Notes under the pieces: generated by a model
What the model was told of the DNA's origin: nothing
The model's database searches: none
Seen by the model: the letters and a program-made list of their open reading frames with translations, nothing else
Program-made: the position numbers and the translations under genes
Source of the DNA: Ceratothoa steindachneri
Lineage: Eukaryota > Arthropoda > Malacostraca > Isopoda > Cymothoidae
DNA: 64,000 nucleotides
Assembly (NCBI GenBank): GCA_963969495.1
Contig: OZ018323.1
Location: 70,404,920-70,468,919 of the forward strand
Direction: 5' to 3'
Part shown: positions 33,951 to 44,554 of the stretch, in pieces
Layout of the letters: each line of letters starts with the position of its first letter
How positions within the stretch are numbered: the first letter of the stretch is position 1

Positions 33951-36050
33951 AAAAGATTCTCAGGGACATCAAATTTCAGAGTGAGTCGTCAAAAAAAGTC
34001 TTTGCACAGTTTGTTCTTCAGTAATACCTGGAGGAGAAGGATATAAAAGAAGTAAAAGCAAAGCTGCAGCCATTACAACTAAAACTATAGGTGTTCTTCT
34101 AATGTTAATGCTCCAAAAGCTGTATTGCAGGTATGCTCCAAAAAATGTGATGCTGCTAAAGCTGAGCTAATTTAGACAATGAAGGTAGTAGCATCTGGCA
34201 ATATTGGAGATAGTCTGAAAGAAATGTTCAAAAATGGCTATCCTGACCTATTCTCTTTAAGCAGAAAAAAAAGCTACTTAATAACAGATGCCTTAGAGCC
34301 TTATTTTTGTGAAATCTTGCAAAATGACTTATCTGAAACTCCATACATACTCCATATCTTTTGATGAAACAACTAATAGTGCAGGAAAAAAAGAATTGCA
34401 AATTACTGCTTCTTATTGGTTAAAAAGTAGTGATAGAGTACTATCAAAACACTTGGCTTCCTATTTCATAGGTAAAGCAGCAAGTGAAATAATTGTAGAG
34501 CATTTGTCTTTAAAAAAAATTCATTATGCTTGGTAGATATGGCCCTAATGTAAATAAAAAAAGTATATAGACTAATCGATGAAGGACTTCTTGTGTATGA
34601 AATAAAAAACTATTAGACATTGGATCCTGTAACATCCATATTGTGCATAATGCCTTTCTAAAAGGTTTAGCTGTGTATGGAAAAGATACATCTGATTTTT
34701 TATTTGATTTATTTAACCTTTTTACTGGTTTTCCATCAAGATGGAAATCATTTGAAAACATACAAGATGAGTTTCACTTACCAAACCATAGATTTATAAA
34801 ACATTGTACAACAAAGTGGTTGACCATGGTATCATCAATAGAAAGAGCGCTTGAACAGTGGGAAGCTATGATTTATTATTTTACTGTTTATTTTCCCAAA
34901 AAAGAAAAGTCAGTCATAGCTTCAAAACCTTACAAGAAGTTAGTAAAATTAGTTAGTGACCCTCTTAAAACGGAAATTATATTTTCTTTGTTCCAGTGCT
35001 AATTGTTTTATAAAGTTCACTGGGCCTTTCCAATCAGATAATCCACTTATTCATGTTCTCTATGAAGAAATATCTTCATTAATATTTGCTCTGGCAGGAA
35101 GAATAATAAAAAAATGAATTTATATTGAATCTAAATTGAATAACTTTAGAAGCTGTTAAAGAAACTAAAAAATTACATTGAATTGAAAGACATTACTCTA
35201 CCAATTAGTGTGAAACAAGAATTAGAAAAAGTAAATGATGAGAAAACAAAATAGGAAATACTAAACAAAGTTCTTTTACATTATGTTGCAGCTTGTGAAC
35301 ATTTGATAAAACCAACAAGTAGTACCTTGGAATTCATAAAATACTTTCCATTTTTGCAGCCATCTGTTAAACCAGCTTAAAAAATTACAGATGTAATAAA
35401 AGTAGCAAAGGTTTTGCCTGTAAATATTAAAGAATAAGATTTGGAAGATGATTGGAAAGTTTACATGAATGATAGCACTGAAGTTAAAGATGAGTTAAAA
35501 ACAGGAAGGATAGAAGAATACTGGAAACAATACATTTTTCATACAAATGATATAGGGAGAGTCATCTACAAAAATTTGTGTACTGTTGTGAATTCTTGTC
35601 TTTGTGTTTTGCATTAAAATGCAGACATAGAAAGAAGGTTTTCTGCTTCTGGTAGAAGAAAAGCGACCTTTTAAGAAAAAGACTTAAGAAAAAAGGAAGA
35701 AATAGAAAATAAAAAAGGATGCAAGAAGAACCTTTAGAAAAACTAAAAGAAACTGCAGCTTTTTTTAAGTAGCAAAGAAGAGAAATTAAATGTTTTGAAA
35801 AGACGGGGCTCTCAGAAAAGAAATGCTGCCAGCACTCTGTTGTATGAGGCACAGGAAAAATTTAAAAAAAGCAGTAAAAAATAATAACCTTGATGATGAT
35901 GTTGCAAAAGCGATGCTAGAAGGGTTAGGAAAAATGAATAAAGAAGTTGAAGAAAATTTGTGTAAATCAAATTCAGTGCAAAAATCTATCAATAAAAAGC
36001 ATAATTCTTTATCACAAATATTTTTTTCTAAAAAGCAGAAAACAACTTAG
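33950..36050 (+). pseudogene. Second hAT-like transposase relic
   Basis: Fragments in order are: LIQTMKVVASGNIGDSLKEM, FKNGYPDLFSLSRKKSYLIT, ISFDETTNSAGKKELQ (the DET catalytic region), CNIHIVHNAFLKGL, CTTKWLTMVSSIERALEQWE, NADIERRFSASGRRK (a hAT C-terminal motif) and a Lys/Glu-rich tail. The lineage differs from the element at 23.6-28.1 kb (DETTN versus DESLN). It has many frameshifts. I could not find convincing terminal repeats, so element borders are open. Confidence 0.75.
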
Positions 36051-36249
36051 TGTTTATAACTTTTTTAGCAATGTATAACTTTTTAAGATTATTAAATTAA
36101 ACATAGCAGGCCATTCCCCATCCATGGTTAAATTAATAGAATGGATTAAATTTACTGTTTACTTTATCTGCTTAAACTTTTTCAAAATGTTGATTTTTTT
36201 TATTAATTCAATTACATCTTCAGATTTCTTTTTGTTGTCTTCTAATTGA

Positions 36250-36600
36250 TCACAGTCACAGGATGCAACCATTTGATGGAGCATTTCCTTGCATCTTAGT
36301 GGGGTGACAACATTCTCCATCACACTATTTGGCAGATGATTGTTGAATGTCATAAGTTTGGGTGCTCTCTGTGAACATTATCTATCTCTGTATGGGGAGG
36401 CTCAGGGCCGCTGCCGCTTATCTCTTGTACTTGAGGCATATTCGTGTACACAGATTTGTGGACTGACTTTTGGAGGAGGCTTGCTTGATCTGTTTTATTT
36501 GGCTCTTGTAGGTCACATATTGCTGCGCTCGGGGCAGGTGCTCTTCCCCCCTTTTTTGCTTGTTTCTTTGCCTTTGTTTTTTGCATATTTTTTGTCTTTT
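36250..36600 (+). mobile_element. I-like LINE fragment: ORF2 end and 3' UTR
   Basis: The words TTTGATGGAGC, CACACTATTTGGCAGAT, TTGAATGTCATAAGTTTGGG, TGTGGACTGACTTTTGGAGGAGGC and a T-rich 3' UTR align with 44,240-44,530. It is followed by a separate piece from further upstream in ORF2, so the order is rearranged. Confidence 0.75.
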
Positions 36601-36614
36601 TTTAATCTTTTTAT

Positions 36615-36890
36615 CCTACCCTAAGCCCTTTGGGTTTAGGACTAGGAAACTCCTTCAAGAGCTTGGTGTACTCTCAGCTCAGTGGCTCCTCTGGTTCTGG
36701 CCTGGTCACCATGCTCTGCTCCCTGAGCTTCTACGGCACCGGGAGTATTCCTTTCGGGAGCACACTGTGTAACACATGATCCAGGCTAGTGTATATGGAT
36801 GGCTCCTAGGAGAGGTTCCTTTTCCACTGTATACCCTATGTTTAATTGAGCTGCGTTTGTTTTCACAGCTGAACCCTGCAAGGTGCACAT
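36615..36890 (+). mobile_element. I-like LINE fragment: RNase H region
   Basis: TACCCTAAGCCCTTTGGGTTTAGG and GAAACTCCTTCAAGAG match 43,418-43,465. The match continues through the region preceding the RNase H Asp (GTATATGGATGGCTCC) and ends near GTTTTCACAGCTGA. Confidence 0.8.
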
Positions 36891-37553
36891 CCATTTATTT
36901 CTCTGGCCACCCTGCTGATGACTCAGCGCCCTCTCTAGCTTCTGCTTAGCTTCTTCTCCTTTCTGACACCCTATCTTCTTACCCTGCTCCCTCACTTTCC
37001 ATACAAACTCTCCCACAGCTTTTTCTGGTCGGCCTCTAATTCCACTGAGTAGATGCTGACCAGCTTCCTCTCACCAAACCATCCAGGATCTGTGCTGAGG
37101 GGGAGGGGACAACTACCCTTCACTCCTGACCTCCGGTTTGGGGTGGTGGATTTTAACAACCTTCTTCACCCCTACCCTCGCCTTCCTCCTATCCCCTTTC
37201 TCTCTTTTTTCATTCTTCCAATTTTACACCGAGCCTATATCGGAGCCGCCATGCTGATGGGCTGCCAAGCCACCAAGCGGGAGGAATGGCCTGAAGGGGC
37301 GGCAACTAGTTTTTCTTGCCCTCACAGAGCGAGCTACTGCATGGGGTGATTAGCGTATGCGTTGTGTGAAATACATACGGTTGGTACCATGCCCAATAAT
37401 GAGTTAAAAAAACAAACCCTCTCACTTTACCTTCCCCTCTACCCTCACTGGAGCCACCTCCGGGCAGCCCCACTGAAAAAATGGAATTTCCCCCCTGTGC
37501 TTCTTCAGGAGACCCTCCAAAGTTCTTCTACCTGAGAGGAGGCTTACTCTCAT
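36891..37553 (+). mobile_element. I-like LINE fragment: 5' UTR and ORF1 start
   Basis: This contains the 5' UTR (TCTCTGGCCACCCTGCTGATG; GGGGGAGGGGACA; GGTGGATTTTAACAACC; GCTGATGGGCTGCCAAGCCACC) and an ORF1 start MPNNELKKQ at about 37,389. It ends in GAGGAGGCTTACTCTCAT, which matches 38,434-38,455 of the full-length copy. The segment stops where the next element begins at 37,554. Confidence 0.8.
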
Positions 37554-37755
37554 CCCCATAAGTGGCATGGTGATTTGCCTTCCTGGCTGCTGTGCTGATG
37601 GGGCTCAGTGCCCTATCCGCCCCAGCTTAGCTTTTCCTTTCTGACAGCTTGTGTTTGTACCCTATTTCATCACTTTCCCTGCAACCTCTCTCACAACTTT
37701 CTCTGGTCAGCCTCTAATTCCACAGGGTAGACACAGACCAGCTTCATCTCACCCA
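37554..37755 (+). mobile_element. I-like LINE copy C, 5' end (left part)
   Basis: These 202 bp (CCCCATAAGTGGCATGG... to TTCATCTCACCCA) match the first ~205 bp of the full-length element that follows. They end with the left copy of a 13-bp duplication whose right copy starts copy C again at 44,715. I therefore read them as the 5' end of copy C, cut off by the insertion of copy B. Confidence 0.85.
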
Positions 37756-38218
37756 CCCCGTAAGGGGCGCGGCGATTTGCCATCCTGGCCGCCGTGCTGA
37801 CGGGATCCAGCGCTCCGTCCGGCCCCAGCTTAGCCTCTCTTCCTTCCTTCAGATAGCCCGATTTCTCCCCTACCTCGTCGCTTTTCATACAACCTCTCCC
37901 ACAACTTTCTCTGGTCAGCCTCTAATTTCACAGGGTAGAATGCTGACCTTCTTCTCAAGCCAACCACCCCGGATCGGGGCTGAGGGGGGGAGGGGACATT
38001 GTTCCCTAACCCCTCAGCTCCGGTTCGGGATGGGGTTTTTTTTAACAACCTGCTTCATCCCCACCCACATCTTCCTCACATCCCTTTTCCTCTCCTCTTC
38101 ACAACCTATATTTTTTACGCCGTGTCCAAGGTGGAGCCGCCATGCCGAAGGACTGCCAGGCCACCAGGCGGGAGGGGTGGTCCCGAATGGCGGCGCCTGG
38201 CTCTGCCGGGCTTGTAAG

Positions 38219-38251
38219 CACCTCTCGCAGTGCGGGCAACTGCGAGAGGTG
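38219..38251 (+). promoter_or_regulatory. 5' UTR stem-loop upstream of ORF1
   Basis: CACCTCTCGCAGT and ACTGCGAGAGGTG form a perfect 13-bp stem around a 7-nt GCGGGCA loop. The hairpin ends 37 nt before the ORF1 ATG. Copies at 37,320, 44,985 and 50,110 keep a weaker form at the same place. A role in translation or RNA packaging is only inferred. Confidence 0.65.
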
Positions 38252-38288
38252 ATGAGCTATTGCGTCCCGTAATCAAAAGAGGGTCACC

Positions 38289-40745
38289 ATGCCCATGTAT
38301 GATAAAAAACAAAAACCCCAACCCCCAACTTCCCCAAAAACATCTACGGAGCCGCCCTCGGGCAGCTCCACCGAGAAAATGGAGGTCCCCCCCCTTGTGC
38401 TTGCGCAAGGGACCCTCCATAATTCTTTAACCGGAGAGGAGGCTTACTCCTCTCCTACGCCTACGGGTGTAGGGGACTCCCCCTCACCCCCTTCTCTGGA
38501 GGTGCTTTCGGGCACCTCCCTATCTCCAGCGGCAGTCCCTCCTTTGCTTTCTAAGGGGACTGCCAAGAAAGCCAGCAGGCAGCCCATTGCCGACCGCCCC
38601 TCGTGCAAGCGGCTCGGTAGGGCAAACCCCCTTAGGGGGGAGAGGGAAGCCAGGCCCCTTCGGTCGCTTCCCTCAAAAAACCTGCTGGCAAGAATTTTGA
38701 ACCTTGCTGGGGTCAAGGCCTGTGCCTCCCCACACCACCTGACTAGTGACAATACTGCCAAGGGGACCTGCGATGTCCTGGGAGGGGATGGCCAACAGGA
38801 GGCCCCTCCTGTGATAGACATGGTCCTTGAGGAGACCCAGCCCCAGACGGTAGGGCCTTCCATGGGGGGGAATTCGGGCTCGGCGCCAAGCACCGAACCC
38901 GAATCCGCCCCTATGCAAGGTCCTCCTCAAATGGCTGAGGGCTCCGAGGCAGTAGAAGGAGGGGAGGGATCTCCTCCGACAGGTGCCCCTACGACAACCA
39001 GGACCTTCTCCATTTCGGAGAGGGACCTGGCTGAGGCTGGTCCATCTGGCCTGGGGACTTCTGCCGGCGGAGGTGAAAAGCGGGTTCATTCCCCGCCCTC
39101 CTCTCCTAAAAAGAAAAAGACTAAAAAGACTCAAAAGACGAAGAAAACTCGGGGCTCCTCTCCATCCGCGGGGGCTGCGGGGACGGATGGGTCTGCTACC
39201 ACTTTGGTAGGCGACCAAGCCAAGATCGGCACATCCGGCCCCTCTACCCCCTCGTGTGCGGAGCCCATGACTACGACTAAGACCAAGAATGCACAGGGCG
39301 GAGCCTCGATGACATCGGGGCCCCTGATTCAGAGGTTACCTGGCGTTTTCGAGCCCGCTGGCTTCAAACGCTTCCTCGTTATTCGCTCCACTGATGGCAC
39401 CATGTTGTCCAAGGGCAACATGATCCATCAGAGGAGAGGATTAGCTAGTGCAATTGGTAGAGAGCCGAAGGTAACCCGTTTCTCGGACGGGAGCCTTCTG
39501 GCGAATGCGGCGAATCCCGCCGAGGCGGCCAAGATAAGTGCTCTTCGGACACTTCATGGCACCCCGGTGAGTGTGACGCCGCACTCTACCATGAACTTTG
39601 TGAAAGGAGTAGTTTATGCGAGGGAACTTGTTGACTACTCCATTGAGGACATCACCCTAGAGCTGGCCGACCATGGGGCGGTCAAGGTCGAACGTGTGAT
39701 GAGAAAACAGGGAGGGGCCTCGAGACCCACCCCTACACTCTTCGTCACGTTCGACTGTGACAAGCTCCCTGAGTCGGTGCGTGCCGGTTGGTACCGCTAC
39801 CGCGTGAAGGCATTCGTGCCACTGCCGCGGCGGTGCTATTACTGCCACCGCTTCGGCCATACGAATCGATCATGTAGACGTGCAAAATCGGGGTCACCCG
39901 AAGTCTGTGTAAATTGCTCCAAGGTCGCACACGATAAGTCCAAATCGTGTGTGGCCAAGTGTGTCAATTGCGGAGAGCCGCACCCTGCTTCTTCGAAGCA
40001 ATGTGGTGCATATCTCCTTGAGAAAGAAATCCTGGCCGTTCAGGCCCAGGATCGACTCTCATTCCGCGAGGCAAAGGACTTGGTCCTGGCGCGCCCGGCT
40101 CTGCCTGGGACGTCATATGCCTCAATAGTTAGAAAGGCACCCTCTGCTCCTGGCCCATCCAGGCCAACGAGCACGGTTGTTTCCGCGCCCATTCGGAGCC
40201 CTTCTGTGGGCTCTACCCAACCTGGGCGCTCCCCTGGTAAAGCTGGCGGCAAAAAGGGTTCATACCCTGCCCCGGCTAAAACCAGGGCTCCCCCCTCTTC
40301 CCCCAGCGTGACCGTTTCGCGTAAAGCGAAACGGCCACGCGCCTCCACCGAGTCGTTAGACTCACAGGAGGCAACACCCCTGAAGATGGTCGCTAGGCCA
40401 TCTTCCGGGGTTCCTAAAGCTGTTCCCCGAAAGGAGGACAGCAACAAAGGAGCTTCGGCCCCTTTGCCCACGCCCCGAGGTGGAGCGAGTGGCTCGGAGA
40501 CGGTGGTTCCTCGAAAAGAGGGCCCCCCGCCTCCGAAGCCGCAACGCCCGCCTAAAGTTTCGAGGCGGAGGGAGGAAAAGACTCGCATGGCGAGCCCAAC
40601 CTCCCCCAATAAGTCCTCGAAGGCGACAGCGCCTTCAGCGCTTTGTCCGGCCAACAGCGCCCGGGGTTCTGCCCCCGGGAAGCGTACGGCCATTCCCGTG
40701 AGGGTCTTCAATTCGAGGAGGGCCCCCGCGTCTCCTCCGAGCTAG
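38289..40745 (+). CDS. ORF1 (gag-like RNA-binding protein) of copy B
   Basis: The protein has 818 residues. It starts MPMYDKKQKPQPP and has a Pro/Ser/Thr/Glu-rich, probably disordered N-terminal third. A basic stretch (KKKKTKKTQKTKKTRG, around residue 275-292) could be a nuclear signal. From about residue 347 there is a folded domain (IQRLPGVFEPAGFKRFLVIR) conserved in every old copy here. Three zinc knuckles follow from residue 516: CX2CX4HX4C, CX2CX4HX5C and CX2CX3HX6C. The C-terminus is long, basic and Pro/Ser-rich. Such ORF1 proteins bind element RNA into particles. The start was chosen because older copies also begin MPN at this site. The frame is intact. Confidence 0.93.
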   Translation: MPMYDKKQKPQPPTSPKTSTEPPSGSSTEKMEVPPLVLAQGTLHNSLTGEEAYSSPTPTGVGDSPSPPSLEVLSGTSLSPAAVPPLLSKGTAKKASRQPIADRPSCKRLGRANPLRGEREARPLRSLPSKNLLARILNLAGVKACASPHHLTSDNTAKGTCDVLGGDGQQEAPPVIDMVLEETQPQTVGPSMGGNSGSAPSTEPESAPMQGPPQMAEGSEAVEGGEGSPPTGAPTTTRTFSISERDLAEAGPSGLGTSAGGGEKRVHSPPSSPKKKKTKKTQKTKKTRGSSPSAGAAGTDGSATTLVGDQAKIGTSGPSTPSCAEPMTTTKTKNAQGGASMTSGPLIQRLPGVFEPAGFKRFLVIRSTDGTMLSKGNMIHQRRGLASAIGREPKVTRFSDGSLLANAANPAEAAKISALRTLHGTPVSVTPHSTMNFVKGVVYARELVDYSIEDITLELADHGAVKVERVMRKQGGASRPTPTLFVTFDCDKLPESVRAGWYRYRVKAFVPLPRRCYYCHRFGHTNRSCRRAKSGSPEVCVNCSKVAHDKSKSCVAKCVNCGEPHPASSKQCGAYLLEKEILAVQAQDRLSFREAKDLVLARPALPGTSYASIVRKAPSAPGPSRPTSTVVSAPIRSPSVGSTQPGRSPGKAGGKKGSYPAPAKTRAPPSSPSVTVSRKAKRPRASTESLDSQEATPLKMVARPSSGVPKAVPRKEDSNKGASAPLPTPRGGASGSETVVPRKEGPPPPKPQRPPKVSRRREEKTRMASPTSPNKSSKATAPSALCPANSARGSAPGKRTAIPVRVFNSRRAPASPPS

Positions 40746-43700
40746 GCCTGGAGGGCATATTCCTTCAATGGAATTGCCGTGGACTCCGGGCCAACTGGGA
40801 GGAGCTGCGGAGGCTCGCCTCATCCCGTTCCCCGTTAGCTATTTTTTTGCAGGAGACCATGCTAGGCGCGTGCCCCCTGCCTGCCCTCCCGGGGTATAAG
40901 GGTCTTGCGAGCCAACCACCGCGGGACGGCCGGGCTGGGGGATGCGCGGTTTACACCCGGCATGATGTCTCCGTTCTTCCTTTCTCTTTAGATACCTCCT
41001 TTCAGGCAGTGGCTGTGCAGCTGCACCTGGATAGGAGGTATATTATCATTTCTGCGTACATTCCACCGTCAGCTGACTTCGACGCGGGGGACTTTCGCCG
41101 CGTCGTGGCACGGTTGCCGAGGCCCTATCTCTTGCTTGGAGATCTGAACGGCAGGCATCCTCTCTGGGGAGATTACACCATAAATCCCAGGGGACAAGTC
41201 CTTGCCGATCTGATCGAAGAGCTTGAGATGGGTGTCCTAAACGTGGATGAGTTTACGCATCACTGTCCGAGAACCGCTTCATTTTCTTGCCTTGACCTAT
41301 CTTTGTGCTCTTCGGATGCACAGCCTGATTTTGATTGGGGGGTGGTCGATGACCTCCATGGTAGTGATCACTTTCCCATTCAAATATCATTTTCAGGGCA
41401 ACTGCCGCCTGAGAGACCACCTCGGTGGTGCTTGGCGCGGGCGCGGTGGCCTGCATTTCAGGAAATGACTGAATTCTCTATCTCAGTCAAGGAGTTTAGG
41501 TCGGTAGATGAGGCCGTCGAGTTCTTCTCCGGCAACCTCATCGCCGTGGGCCTGACTACTATTCCTAGGACGTCTGGCCGTTTTGCACGCCGACCACTCC
41601 CATGGTGGTCGGCCGAGTGTGAGACGGCCCTCAAACAGAAGCGTTATGCCTACATGCGCTATAAGCGCCGCCCGAACGATTTCACCGTCGCTGAATTTCG
41701 TCGGGCTAGGGCTAGGTTCCGGTATATTTCGAAGCACGCCCGCCGCTCTTCTTGGCGGGCATACGTGTCTTCACTTAACGGGAAGACCCCTTTAGCTGAG
41801 GTGTGGAAGCGAGTCAAAAGGATTCGGGGCAAGTTCTCGCAGGACCCCCCTCCCGTTCTCCAGGAGAATGGGACCGCAATCTCGGACCCCGCGTCCGTGG
41901 CGGAATCCTTAGCGACCGCTTTTTCCGCATTCTCTAGCCGTGATGCTGCTCCGCCAGCATTCAATGCACGTCGTGATGTCGCGGAAGGCCGCCGGCTGGA
42001 CTTTACCTCCAGAGGCGGAGAACCCTTCAACGACAAGTTTACTGTGAGTGAGTTGCGTTCCGCTCTCGCTTCGTGCGCGGACACCGCCCATGGTCCGGAC
42101 GATGTCCCGTACGCCATGCTTCGACACCTGGGTGAGCGAGGCATGGCCTTTCTATTAGATTTGTTCAACAGGATCTGGGTGGAAGGTCTCCTCCCAGACT
42201 CCTGGCGAATCGCTACTGTGCTCGCCTTTCGCAAGCCGGGGAGAGATCACTCTACTCCGACCGGTTTCCGCCCAATCTCTCTAACCTCTTGCGTGTGCAA
42301 GTTGATGGAGAAATTGGTAAATGTTAGATTAGCCTATTTCCTGGACAGCGGAGGCCATCTGTCTTCTGCACAGTGCGGCTTCCGTAAGTTCCACTCCACG
42401 TCGGATGCTCTGCTCCGACTGGAAAATGCCGTCTGCGAGGCTTTCCTTCGTAGACAGCACTACGCCACGGTGTTTTTTGATCTGGAGAAAGCCTATGATA
42501 CCGCATGGCGATACGGTATCATGGAGACTCTCCACACGATGGGGGCGAGGGGACGCCTCCCAATGTTTATATCTGAATTTTTGCGAGATCGTCGATTCCG
42601 CGTACGGGTGGGGGGAGCCCTCTCCGGCCCAAAGGAGCAGGAAGAGGGTGTCCCGCAGGGAAGTGTCCTCAGTGTCACACTCTTTGCCCTGAGCATCAAC
42701 GGCATCACCTCGGTGCTGCCGGAAGATGTTCTCGCTACGCTCTACGTGGACGACCTTTCGATCTCTTTTGGCGCGGCCCAGATGCCAACTCTGGAGCGCC
42801 GACTCCAACAGGCATTGAACCGCGTCTCTCGCTATGCCGAAGCGCACAGGTTTCGGTTTTCTTTGGCCAAGACTAAGGTGGTGCACTTCTGCCGCCATCC
42901 ACGGCTTCACCCCGACCCAGATTTGTTTCTTAATGGGGTGCGCCTGGATGTGGTTGAGTCGCACCGTTTCCTTGGTCTTGTATTCGACCGACTCCTCACC
43001 TGGGAGGCTCATATTCGCAGCCTTAGGGTCTCTTGTACCCGCGCCATGGACATTCTCCGTTCCGTGACGTTCAGCGCTTGAGGCGCTGATAGGGCTACCG
43101 CCTTTCTTTTTTATCGATCCTTTGTTCGCTCGAAGCTCGACTACGGATGCGAGTTTTATGCATCCGCAGCCGAGCGTTTATTGCGGAAGGTGGATTCGAT
43201 CCACCACACCGGCCTTCGCCTTGCGACCGGTGCCTTCCGCACTTCCCCCATTGAGAGCCTGTTGGTCGATGCTGGGGAGATGCCACTCGCTCTGCGCCGC
43301 GTGCAGTGCATCACTCGCCTGTACGCGCGAGCCCGGCGCCTCCCCCAGTCGCCAACAGCTCTCACTGCATCCGCAGCTGATCTCGATGGTGCCTATGCCG
43401 CCGAGAGACGCCAGTCATACCCTAAGCCCTTTGGGTTTAGGGCCAGGAAACTCCTTCGAGAGGTAGATATAGCTCTCGGGCCGGTGGCGCCCCTGGTTCT
43501 GCCCAGGACGCCACCCTGGAGGGTACCACATTTGGCTATTTGTCGCCACGCCTCTGCTCCCAAAGCTTGTACTGCGCCGGGAGTATTGCGTTCGATCTTT
43601 TTGGAGCACACATCGTGTCACGCTGGTACCGTGCCAGTGTATACGGATGGCTCCAAGTCCCAAGAGGGGGTCGGCTTCCACGCCGTATCCCCTCTGTTTG

Positions 43701-44473
43701 AAGTCAGCGGGGCTCTACCAGGCGCTGCGTCTGTCTTCACGGCCGAGCTGGTGGCAATACACCACTCGGTACGGGAGATTACGCGACGTGCCCGGTTCGG
43801 AGACCGGATTGTGATTTATAGCGACTCACAAAGCGCCCTGAGTGCTCTCGGGGCATTGGAATCTCCGCATCCCCTGGTTCGCGAAATCCGTGACGCTACG
43901 GTTTTGGCGAGCCGGGCAGATGTCGAGATTATCTTCTGCTGGGTTCCTGGACATGTAGGAATTGCGGGGAATGAGCGCGCCGATGAGGGCGCCAAAGAGT
44001 CCGCGAGGACTCTGCGACCGGACCAGCGTTTCGCTCTTCCTCACACCGACTACATGGCAGGAATACGGGCAGCTCTTCGGACTGCTTGGCAAAGAAGATG
44101 GGAGACGGTCGAGGGGAACTTAAAGTTGCGTGCCATTGCGCCGCGACTGTTCCCATGGACCTATCCCCCAATGCCGCGGCGGCTTCAGGTTGCTTTCTGT
44201 CGTCTTCGAATCGGACACACTCGTGTGACGCATCGTTACTTGGTGGAGCGCTCGCATGTGCCCTATTGCAACGACTGCGTCGTCCCCCAGACTGTTCGGC
44301 ATATTCTTGTCGAATGTCCCAGTCTGGGTGATCTTCGCGCACGATACCTGTCTCGGTACCGGGATGGGCGGGGTCGCTACCGCCTGTCCCTTGTACTCGG
44401 GACGAGTGCGTGCACCATGACTGGTGGACTTATTGACTTTTTGGGGGAGGCCGGCCTTCTCCCCTTTATTTAA
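40643..44473 (+). pseudogene. ORF2 polyprotein (EN-RT-RNase H) of copy B, one nonsense codon
   Basis: This frame of 1,277 codons has a single TGA at 43,079-43,081 (codon 813), where copies A and D have TGG (Trp). The first ATG lies inside ORF1 in another frame; protein similarity starts at about 40,755 (IFLQWNCRGL). The endonuclease has LFLQET-type Glu (IFLQETML), GDLNGRHPLWGD and GSDHFPI. The RT has FRPISLTS, FFDLEKAYDT, EGVPQGSVLS and YVDD (Tyr701). After the stop come RNase H motifs: TDGS (Asp1002), AELVAIHHS, YSDSQSAL and GNERADEG. A Cys/His C-terminus (YCNDC...RHILVECP) ends it. ORF2 performs nicking and target-primed reverse transcription in the nucleus. Confidence 0.94.
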
Positions 44474-44512
44474 GGTTCCTTTTTTTGTTATTGTTTTGTT
44501 TTAGATTGCACT

Positions 44513-44554
44513 CTCCTGCACCGGGGTGAGGGGGACCTCCCCCCGCTGCCGGAG
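44513..44554 (+). other. 3' UTR stem-loop of copy B
   Basis: CTCC(T)GCACCGGGG, a GGGGGACCTCCCCC core and GCCGGAG form a two-tier stem. It is conserved in copies A (22,303-22,343) and D (54,128-54,163). A second small hairpin, AGCCTA-N4-TAGGCT, lies at 44,623-44,638, about 70 nt before the A tail. Confidence 0.55.

Noticed and set aside
37554..37966. Two ~205-bp tandem units looked like promoter monomers of the retrotransposon 5' UTR
   Set aside because: A perfect 13-bp target duplication at the unit border and at 44,715 shows that the first unit is the 5' end of copy C and the second the 5' end of the inserted copy B.
41659..42234. Long minus-strand open frame (191 codons), and others at 38,444-38,893, 40,040-40,711 and 42,329-43,012
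   Set aside because: They are antisense shadows of the GC-rich ORF1 and ORF2, with no independent motif.
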